Assembly (NCBI GenBank): GCA_028583605.1 | Contig: CM053333.1 | Span: 11,803,638-11,867,637, forward strand | DNA length: 64,000 bases | From: Dastarcus helophoroides | Taxonomy: Eukaryota > Arthropoda > Insecta > Coleoptera > Bothrideridae | Reading direction: 5' to 3' | Shown here: one piece after another, positions 55,517-64,000 of the stretch | Layout of the letters: the number at the start of each line of letters is the position of its first letter | How positions within the stretch are numbered: position 1 is the first letter of the stretch | The notes under the pieces: generated by a model | What the model was told of the DNA's origin: nothing | The model's input: only the letters and a program-made list of their open reading frames with translations | Databases searched by the model: none | Program-made: the position numbers and the translations under genes

Positions 55517-56940
55517 ACATAACAATGCTCAACTGGCGATCTACTGGCAGCCCGTCCCTAAAAAGGGAAAAAATCTGGCAAACAACTATCGCCCTATATC
55601 TTTGTTGTTCGTTATATCTAAAGTGATGAAAAAAGTTATCAACATCGAAATTCTCAAATATCTGGAGGAGAATAGAATCATCTCGGACAGGCGATACGGT
55701 TTCAGACAACAACACTCAACTGGCAATCTACTGGCATATCTTACTCATATCTGTAACTCAGCTGTGAAAAAACATGGTGAGGCTAGGATTGTGGCATTGC
55801 ATATCTCAAAGGCCTTCGACAGAGTCTGGTATCGATCTCTTCTCGCCAAAATAACACCTTATGGTCTTCCTTCTCAACTTTTTTTTCATATCCAATTTTC
55901 TCGCCGACAGATCTCATCAGGTCATCGTCGATGGCATCTCATCCGAGACATTCGCGATTAGTCAGGGGTGCTTCAGTGGTCTGTTCTGCCTCCTACACTG
56001 TTTCTGTTACACATAAACGATCTCTTAGCGTCAACTTCCAGTGTCCTATATACAGTTAGGCAGATGATAGTAGCCTGGTGTATTCTTTTTAAGCGACAAA
56101 CCATTATCCGTCGCTGCTTTAGATCGACTAAGGGAACAGCAGATACAGATGATTAATCGGGATCTCGAAATCATTCTAGAATGGGGTAAGAAAAATCTGG
56201 TCGACTTAAACGCTTCAAAAACTTGGCTGGCGATTTTCTCTAAGAAAACATCAAGGGATAATGCAACAAACATACCAATGGACGGTAAAATCCTCCCGAT
56301 GGGATCTTATCTGTCTATACTAGAAGTGAATGCGAGGACTAACTTCTCTTGGGACAATTATGCATGCGTCATTGTCAAGTTTGCCTCTCTTTCTTTTTTG
56401 AGCTAAAAAGTGCTTCACATCTCATCAGGTATTCACACTATACAAAGCTCAAGTTAAGCCAACACTAGAATGATGTTCTCATGTTTGGAGTGCAGCCCCA
56501 AAGCAAACTTTTGTTTTTTTTTTTATTCAATTCAAAGAAGAACGATTCGCCTAATTGATGACGAGGGTTTGACTGATTCTCTCGAAACACTAGAGCACAG
56601 GCGGATGGTTGGTGCCTTATTTCTTTTCTAGAAGTACTACCGTGGGAGATGCTGAAAGGACAGGCCTACAGGCATACAAGACAGTCGGAGACAGCAAATT
56701 CATGTGCGGTCTAGTTTGACACAGTGAGGACTTCGGTCTCCAGAAACTCTTTTTTCTATAGTACTTCCAAACTATAGAACTCATTATCGAAAGGAATTTT
56801 CCCCAAGAATTACAACCTATCCTTGTTTAAAAAGGCGGTTCATTGCCATCTATCCTTGTTTCTGTATCCTACTTGAAGCACTTTGAAGGCATAATGGGGT
56901 TGCCCTTTGCAAGTTGATTAAACTTAAAAAAAACAGGACA
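55517..56940 (+). pseudogene. LINE copy 3: reverse transcriptase and 3' end
   Basis: It starts with a misplaced 30-bp piece (CTCAACTGGCGATCTACTGG) that belongs 180 bp downstream, then runs from just before RT (VPKKGKN-type text) to the 3' end. Readable blocks: RRYGFRQQHSTGNLLAYLTH, ALHISKAFDRVWY, PTLFLLHINDLLAS and a YADD box with a stop (YS*ADDSS) at 56049. The C-terminal end and 3' terminus are at 56690-56940. Several frameshifts. Confidence 0.85.
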
Positions 56941-56944
56941 CAAC

Positions 56945-57525
56945 TTGATAATTAAATAATCAGAGAAACTTATCTAGAACCGCTTCATTTTAAGAGATTT
57001 CACTACTAAATGAAACTAAAAACTAGTATTCAAAGGCTTAAGATATCATGGAATCTCATTAGGCTTGGGGAAGTTCATTTAGAATTCAGTCTAGGCTCAT
57101 GTAGGGCTTTCAAACCCTAAAAAGGCCTATGCACAGCTCCAAGAGTTTAGGAACTCATTTGGAGATCTGGAATCACCAAAGTTGTAATGAGACTTATTTA
57201 GAACGCTGGACTGTCGAAGAAAGTCATCCAGAGCTCTAAAATCTCGAGAAAAGTTTTTTGGAATATTAAATTAACAAAGAGTACCGTTAGAATTAAAAAA
57301 GACTATTCTGCTATATTTAATTCTTAAGGAAACTTCGAAGAAAAAGTGTTTAATTGTCAAAGAGTAAAATTTTGAGCTCGCAAGTAAAATTATATAGAGG
57401 TTCGAATCCCAACTGAAAAATCTAAAACAATAAATTCAGTAGGAAAATTTATCTACAGCTTTAAATTTTTATAGAAGTAATCTACACCTGCAAAGTTGCA
57501 ATGAATTCTGAAGTCTCAGTTCTCA
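56945..57525. repeat. SatB array
   Basis: AAGTCATCCAGAGCTCTAAA, GAACTCATTTGGAGATCTGG and related units. Confidence 0.68.
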
Positions 57526-59204
57526 GGGTAAGACATTTTTTGAAATTTGGAGTTTTTTTTCGACATTTCTACAGTCGATCTTACAAATGTAATTTAAATC
57601 AACAATTATTAGTCGAGCCTGTAAAATCGCTTACGTAAAATCAAACTTAGATTTGTTTGAATTTGTTAAAGTTGTTGCCTCCTAGGCTTCGTCACTGGAC
57701 CATAATGGAAAAAAGGAATTAAAGGGCTAAATAATGGGAGCGATATGGATTTTTCCGCTTAGTGTGACTTGCGTTGCGGATGTAATAAATTGGGAAGAAA
57801 ATCCACAGGTAATGTTATTGCCAGTCCAGAAAGGGCCCAAAGAACATAAGCTTTCATAAGGAGACAGCGATATAGGGAATCGTTCTTATATAATAAGGCA
57901 GTTAGCAGCAGGAGACATTTTATGAAGACATTAATTTCCAAATCGTGAAGTAGTGTTACAGTTATTATACTTACAAAGTAATAACTGGCTGTAAGATTAG
58001 CAAAAGGCTGTAAGAGCGTCTAAATTAATTAATTAAATCTGTTATAAACCTAAGTGGGGCAACTCGAAAAAGCTGTTGCCTTGAAATTATCTGTCTGGAA
58101 AGCGGCTATAATCTGAACTTTAGCAACTTAGCGCACTTCAATCTCTTAATAAAAATTCGTATTGTTTATTGCCTTTCCTCAACGCTTAATTGCACTTTTT
58201 ATTCATAATGAGTAATATACGTTTTCCAGACTTGCAAAGATCAAATAAGTTCAATCGACTTAAAGAGACTGAAATTTTGTCCTTATTAGAATACAGTTGC
58301 CAAAGTAGTTACGAATGCAAAATATAAAAACTAACCGACATGTTTACAATACAAAGTTAAAATGGAGACGATAATAAAACGATGAAAACAGGCAATGGAC
58401 TTGTATCTATAAAATAAATCTATGAGAGGCCGAGGCGTGATCTTTGCATAAAATTCTTAAGACCATTGTTTCCGGGATAGTAGACTTAGAAGCGGTTAAA
58501 GAGCTTGTGGGAAGAAATGGAGTGCAGCCCATTTGGCCCCGTCATTTCTCATAACTGCCCTCCACATACAAACATTCGCACATATACTTATTATTATCGT
58601 TATTTTAAACCCTCGAATCTCCCCGCTTATTCGCGGAAAAACTTAGAAAACCGGAATTCTAAATTTACGAAATATTTGGGACATATACCCACATATACCG
58701 TCTTAATGATGAATCTAATATATTTTTGAGGATTTTTACGCCTTGATAAATTTTCACTGACGTAACTTGGATCTGCTCCTGATATAGCTTTCCCACGAAT
58801 AAATAATATAAGATTTTGACTACTTCTTTCTTCTCTTACCTTATTAATCATAAGAAAAATTGTTCAAAGAACAATCAAAGTATTAAGTTCAACAGTATAA
58901 ATTAATTTGTCGACTAATATTTTATAAAGTGTTTAGTTTTAAAAATATTCACAGTCCACAAATTTTACGAAAAATAACATTTTTTCAAGGATTCGTTGCC
59001 TGAAAATATCTTTGGAGTTCAGTGGCGGCCCTAGGTGTCGACTACCGCCGACGACCTCGCGACCATAAGGCCTTCGCAAAAACTCACAAGTTGAGAGGAT
59101 GTTCAAGCTTTTCGTCCTGATACAATTTTTGTCATAGAATATCCAACGTAGTTAGACTGCCTCTTCGTGACAGAACATGGGAAAAACTGCTCAAAATAAT
59201 TTTG
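57526..59204. other. Unassigned region
   Basis: AT-rich with no repeats recognised. Small open frames (57759-57941 -, 58505-58729 +) show no domain. Confidence 0.4.
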
Positions 59205-59510
59205 GTAGAACGCACCAGTCCTTGGTTATCTTCAAAAATTGAAATACAAATTTTGTCCCCTGAAACCCAGAAAGATTAAAAACCCAACAAAGGTTGCTCT
59301 AAACAAGAAAAGTTAAAAAACCCAACAAAGGTTGCTCTAATCAATAAAGATTGAAAACACAATAAAGGTTGCTTTGTTGTGTTTTTTAATCTTTGTTGGT
59401 TTCAGGGGACAAAATTTGTATTTCAATTTTTGAAGATAACCAATGACTAATCCGTTTTAATCTTTCTTGGTTTCAGGGGACAAGATTTGTATTTCAATTT
59501 TTACCCAAAA
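59205..59510. mobile_element. Penelope-like tails, multiple inverted copies, no ribozyme
   Basis: An inverted tail (ACCAGTCCTTGGTTATCTTC) is followed by three short AAAGATTAAAAA/CAACAAAGGTTGCTCT repeats. Then a full direct tail ends AGATAACCAATGACTAATCC, and a second direct tail is fused to it (TTAATCTTTCTTGGTTTCAG). This suggests repeated template switching at the 3' end. Confidence 0.72.
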
Positions 59511-59912
59511 TAAAATAAATATATTAAATAAATAGTACTTAACAGCAGCTGGTAAGAACCAGGTTGGTATATGAGAAACACAATAAAAAGTAGCTTCAGG
59601 AAGCAGTAACTGATGTGAAAGTTCGGTAAATGGTTTAACGTACAAAAACAACCACGGTTCTAGGTAAATGTCTTTGATTATAGAGCTCTAGGTGAGGTTC
59701 CTTAAGAACTTAATTCTTTAGATATCTTTTCATTGTATTCTCAATAAATTTGCACTATGTATTGCACAATTTTTGTTAGAATTTGGACTTCTAAATCATT
59801 TTTCTTGAATATTTAAATTCCAAGAAGAATTTGCAGAAGAATATAAACACCAGATTCTTTTTGATGATTTTCTTAAGAAATTAAACATGTCTTTATGGAT
59901 TTGGGCCTCCTT
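59511..59912. other. AT-rich spacer, SatB-like words at 59670-59880
   Basis: ATAGAGCTCTAGGTGAGGTT and a few related words suggest decayed SatB. Confidence 0.35.
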
Positions 59913-59913
59913 T

Positions 59914-61705
59914 TTTTAAGTTTATTCCACTCTCAAAGTGTAATCCCATTATGCCTTCAAAACACTGCGAGTAGGATGTGGAAACAAGGATAGATGGCTA
60001 TGAGCCGCCTTCTTGAACAAGAATAGGTTGAAATTTTTGGGAAAAATTCCTTTCGGTAATGAGTTCCATAGCTCGGAAGTACTATAGAAAAAAGTGTCTC
60101 CGTAGAGAGAAGTCCTTGCTGTGTCAAGCTGGACCGCACAGGAATTTGCTGTCTCCGAATGTCTAGCCCTTGGGGGATCAATCCTATTATTTTCTGCAAG
60201 CATGTTTCGTGATAGTACTTGTAGAAAAGAGCCAAGTCATCAGCAATCCGCCTGTGTTCTAATGTTTTAGTGAGAGAATCGGTCAAACTCTCGTCATCAA
60301 TTGGGCAAATCACTCTTCTTTAAATTGAATCCAAAAGAGCTAAAGTGTGCTTTATATAGAGTGAGTAACTGATGAGATGTGAAGTACTTTTTAGCTCTAA
60401 AGCTAAAGCCTAGCTTCTGAGAGCCGGACTTGGCAATGGCGTGCACCTGGTCGTCCCAAAATATACGGTGATAGCTTTTAACCAGATTCCTTTTTCCCTT
60501 TTTAGGGACAGGCTGCACCCTAGCAGAATTCCAGATGTTAGGAAATACACCTTTGTTAAAGAAAAGAGTGAACAATGTGCTTAGGAGAGGAGTCAACTCT
60601 GGGGCGCACTTCTTAAGAACAATAGCGGGTATACCATCCAGGCCAGAAGCTCTCGAGGTGTCGAGCTCGAGGAGAATCTTCCTGATTGTGCGTTGTCTGA
60701 AAACAGCTTCAGGCATCGAAGTGCCAACCTTAGGAAGAATAAGAGGTTCTGCGTTTCGAGAATCAGGGTTGGAATTTTTAGCAAACATTAAGACTAGCAT
60801 GTCAGCGTTTTCCGTGAAGCTAGTAGCAAAGTTATTGTCATCGAGTAAAGGTGGAAAATTTGAAGATGTAGCATTCTTTCCAATCGACTTTGTAAATCCC
60901 CAAAAGGACCTGGAACTGTTTGGACAGTTAATAAGCCTTGGCGCATTTTACGATCGAAATCTCTTTTTGCCTCGTCATTAACCTGTTTAAAAAAATTTCG
61001 TGCATTTACAAAGCTTCTCGACTGAGGAATTATTTCGTCAACGACGATATGCAAGATTTTTGTAGGAGACAGCCCGAGTTCCTTTTTTTTTGGTGAACCA
61101 AGATTTACTGGAGGCAGACTTCTTTTGCGATTGGAGAATTGAACATTCTACACCAATCAGGATAGTTTCAGTATTGAATTCTGCGACTGAGGAAGGATTG
61201 TCTGAGTTAAAGCAGACTTCCTGTCATGGTAAAAATGCAAAGAAGTCCTTTAATTCTTCCCAATTAGCAGAGTTAAAGTGCCAAACCCTACGGGACTGTG
61301 TCTGAGAAGGAGGTGGTATGTGAAGCGAGCGAGAGGCTGCTAGAAGCTTGTGATCCGAATCTCCAAGCAGTAATGTCACAGAGATTTTATACGACTTTGG
61401 AGAAATTGTAAGGAAAAGGTCGAATAGATTAGGTTGATGAGTATCTACATCAGGAATTCTTGTGGGTTCCTCAACCAATTGCGATAGTTCACAAGTTATG
61501 GCGAAAGTCTCTGCCACACTTGCCGCGTCGTCAGTTCGGACAAAAACCTTAACCAGGGGATCTTGTGTACGTTGAAGTCACCGAGAAAGACAACCTCAGC
61601 GTTTGGATAATTTGCCTGTAGGTGATCGAAGGTTACGGAGAGATATGAGAAGAGCTGTCTGTATGAGAATTCGTTTGGAGACAAATAAAGTGAACAAATC
61701 CTTGC
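59914..61705 (-). pseudogene. LINE copy 5: endonuclease to 3' end with RT core deleted
   Basis: Minus strand. The AP-endonuclease is present from SLYLSPNEFSYRQLFSYLSV (61705) through AEVVFLGDFNVHKIPWL (GDFN motif) to GDSDHKLLAASRS (SDH motif). The RT start follows with LDTSRASGLDGIPAIVLKKC and PVPKKGKRNL. Near 60470 the text jumps to DDQVHAIAKSGSQKLGF, so the palm with FDRVW and YADD is deleted (about 0.75 kb). The C-terminal end (NSCAVQLDTARTSLYG, ending ALKA) is at 60203-59949. This copy extends furthest 5'. Confidence 0.87.
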
Positions 61706-61707
61706 TT

Positions 61708-62420
61708 AATAATTTAGTGCTTTAGATTAACTTGCTTAATGTTTAATCAATCATCTAAAAAATCTAAATCAATTAAGGAGTGCAGATGCTCAGGAATTTA
61801 CAGCTCCAGATCAACGATCTTGATCTTTAACGCTCTAAAAGAAATATGAAAATTACATTTTCTTCAGCGCCTAGTTTTATCTTAGAATTGAAAATCTTAA
61901 AAAAGTTTCTTTTAAATTTTGGAACTAATCTATCGAAAATTTATTTTAAGTTCTAAAGTGTCAAAGATTCTCACTTCGGGCACTAAACTGCAACTTGTCG
62001 AGTAACTATCTCATCTAGAGTTTCAAATTTATTTAGAATCATGAAGAGCTAACGATTCTGCTCTAGACCACTTGGTCAAGAAAGTTCATCTATCAACAAA
62101 GTACTCTAGACCAGAATCCTTAGCTCTTCAAGATTCTAAATGATTTTTCTGGATGAGTCAGCTACTGCCGAGTTTCAATTTAGTGCTCTGAGTCAAATTT
62201 TTTGACACTTTAGATTTCCAAATAAATTTTCTTTGAAGTTCTGACTCTTTTCTTATGTAAATCTTTCCTTTAAGTTTAGAAAACTCTATATGGATATTTT
62301 CGATCCTTAGAGCTCCAGAGAAAGCATATGAGATGACGAGATCTAACAAGATCGAAAACGGTCTTTGGTTTCCAAACTTCCAATCTAATAAATATCCTTC
62401 TTTTTAAATGTTCTTTTTTT
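61708..62420. repeat. SatB array
   Basis: AACTATCTCATCTAGAGTTT, GAAAGTTCATCTATCAACAA and a palindromic patch where CTTGAAGAGCTAAGGATTCT-type text recurs in both directions (62040-62140). Confidence 0.6.
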
Positions 62421-62424
62421 CTAA

Positions 62425-62612
62425 GTTAAATCCACTCGCAAAGGGTAACCCCATTATGCTTTCAAAGCACTGCGAGTAGGATGCGGAAGCAAGGATAGAT
62501 GGCGATGAACCGCCTTCTTAAACAAGGATAGGTTGTAATTTTTGGGGAAAATTCCTTTCGGTAACAAGTTCCATAACTTGGAAGTTCTATAGAAAAAAGA
62601 GTTGCCGTAGAC
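62425..62612 (-). pseudogene. LINE copy 6: 3' end only
   Basis: Last 185 bp of the first LINE family on the minus strand, from CTACGGCAACTCTTTTTTCT to the 3' terminus, ending with the short A-run at 62405-62425. The terminal A of the conserved ALKA end is at about 62460. Confidence 0.82.
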
Positions 62613-62764
62613 TCAAACCCATTGGTATGTTCATTAGAGTCCTTTTGTCTTCTGGGGACCTTCCTAGAGAGCAACCGCTTCGCTAGGTGTTTGTGTTTCA
62701 ACTGTTGGTAATTTCAACTACCTATGATTCACTATACACGCCTTGAGAGGGCTTCATGAATTTG
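62613..62764. other. Unassigned spacer
   Basis: GC-richer 150 bp with no recognised feature. Confidence 0.4.
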
Positions 62765-64000
62765 CAGTCTAGTATTCTACTTGCATAATGTATAAAGAAC
62801 AAATATATAGAAATGTCAATTTTTTTTACGAAAATTCTATTTTTCCCCAAAAAACTTTACCGAAGACTCTCATATTTTTTTCAAAATTTCTTTCGCGACA
62901 ATTCAACTTTTCCCCAAACTTTCTACATTTCTCTACAAATTTCTATAGAAATGTTGAGATCTTTTTCGAGATTTAGAACTTTCTAGCGACATTCTGACTT
63001 TTTTTTTCAAAATTTTAATTTCACTGGCATTTTTTTGGAATTTCGAATTTTTACTCATTTAGACTTTTTTGGACACTTTTATTAGGCCTTTTAGAGTTTA
63101 TTCTCGATTTTTTGCGAATTTTTGGCTTTTTCTTAAACGTTGTGTTATTTCTCTAAAAATTGTTTTCTTTTTCTTCTGAGAAATTTTAAAATGTTTTGGG
63201 AATTATCGAATTTTCCTTAACAATTTTTTATAGAAGTTTTGTAATTTTCTCAACATTCTTCTCGAAATTTCTACTTCTTTTCTCCAAATTTATATAAAAA
63301 TGTGCAGTTTTATTCTGTCAAATTTTTACAAGAATTTTTTTTTAAAAATGTAATGTTTCGCGCTCTTTCTCAAAATTTTAATCTTTTTCACAAAATTTCG
63401 ATTGTATTCTAATTTTTAATGGAAATTTCAATTTGTTTCTCAAAATTTCGACTTTCTTTACAAAGTTTTTATCGAACTTTAAGATTTTTTTCTCAAAATT
63501 TCGATCTTTTCGTGGAATTTCGAAGTTTTCCTAAAACATTTTATATATCTTTAAATATATTTCACTTTAGATCTTTGTTTGACCACTTTTGTCAAATTTC
63601 AATTTCTTATAAAAAAATTGTACAAAAGATCAAGTTTTTCTTAATATTCTTCTCAAAGTTTCTACTTCTTTGCTCGAGATTTTAATCTGTTTTCAAAATT
63701 TCAAAACACAAAATTTTTATAAAAATCACAAGCTTTTTTCATACTTCGATCTTTTTATAAAATTTTCTTTAAAAAATTGTGATACAGAAATTTTGACTTC
63801 TTTCGCAAAAATTTGAATTTACGCAACAATTTTTATATATATAGAAAATGTTCGTAAATTTTCATATAGAAATTTCATCTTCTCGAATTTCGACGCCACT
63901 TCTTCATCTTTGAAAAAAAAATTTGTTGACATCTTAATAGAGAAGTCGAGTATTTTCTCGAAATCTCAAGCATATATTTGATAAAAAATTCGACTTTTTT
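62765..64000. repeat. SatA array, regular block, runs off the window
   Basis: Here the repeat is at its most regular: TTTCTCAAAATTTCGACTTT and TTTTCACAAAATTTCGATTG words recur every 20-30 bp. T-rich on the + strand. It continues past the end. Confidence 0.78.

Noticed and set aside
57395..57425. GGTTCGAATCCC, a tRNA B-box-like word
   Set aside because: No T-stem, acceptor stem or A box can be formed around it, and it lies in degenerate SatB sequence.
60535..60981. 148-codon plus-strand open frame inside LINE copy 5
   Set aside because: The minus strand carries the LINE protein (LDTSRASGLDGIPAI); the plus frame is a shadow.

Overview
The window is repeat-dominated, AT-rich animal nuclear DNA, most likely from an insect. 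The evidence is the mix of decayed elements: pogo/Tigger, mariner, Harbinger, piggyBac-like and CACTA-like DNA transposons, CR1/jockey-type LINEs, an RNase H-bearing LINE, Penelope-like retroelements, and an interstitial (CCTAA)n tract, the complement of the common insect telomere repeat TTAGG. I see no intact host gene, no rRNA or tRNA gene, no CRISPR array and no operon. Every recognisable coding stretch is a broken piece of a mobile element. The open frames in the T-rich and CT-rich tracts are low-complexity artefacts.

Layout. 1-1290: the end of a LINE copy with an internal tandem duplication. 1631-1862: a second LINE's 3' end with a GAA tail. 2851-5099: a nearly complete but dead Tigger element. 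6787-7409: a 623-bp foldback element. 9050-15230: a large degenerate AT-rich array (called SatA here), broken by Penelope-like pieces at 10970 and 13744. 16895-21260: a GAA-tailed LINE end, two further minisatellite families (SatD, SatB) and an RNase H LINE fragment. 21636-24830: a piggyBac-like MITE, a hAT-like scrap and a Harbinger remnant. 26765-28887: a second RNase H LINE fragment and a deleted Tigger derivative. 29160-33640: a CT microsatellite and a third minisatellite (SatC), with a 1.5-kb mariner that itself carries a 185-bp insert. 35140-48250: SatA again, hosting Penelope-like pieces, a 3.1-kb LINE, a foldback element and a deleted mariner. 48267-48590: telomere-like repeats. 51195-64000: Penelope-like inverted tails, SatA, SatB and three more copies of the first LINE.

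The most notable system is the Penelope-like family. Seven loci share its 3' tail; one also carries a GIY-YIG endonuclease fragment. Between the coding part and the tail lies a short RNA motif that fits a minimal type I hammerhead ribozyme, with CUGANGA, a 6-bp stem II, GAAAC and an AGAG/CUCU stem I. Two or three copies keep the core and the others are visibly broken. Several loci have the tail in inverted orientation on both sides, so the transcript would fold into a long hairpin presenting the ribozyme. The elements sit almost only in SatA, and one block of satellite plus element is duplicated about 23 kb away.

A second theme is satellite ecology. Four unrelated degenerate minisatellites with short periods act as landing pads for LINEs, and a 620-bp SatA block has in turn interrupted a LINE. 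The copies are old, so family names rest on motif recognition by eye and not on any search.
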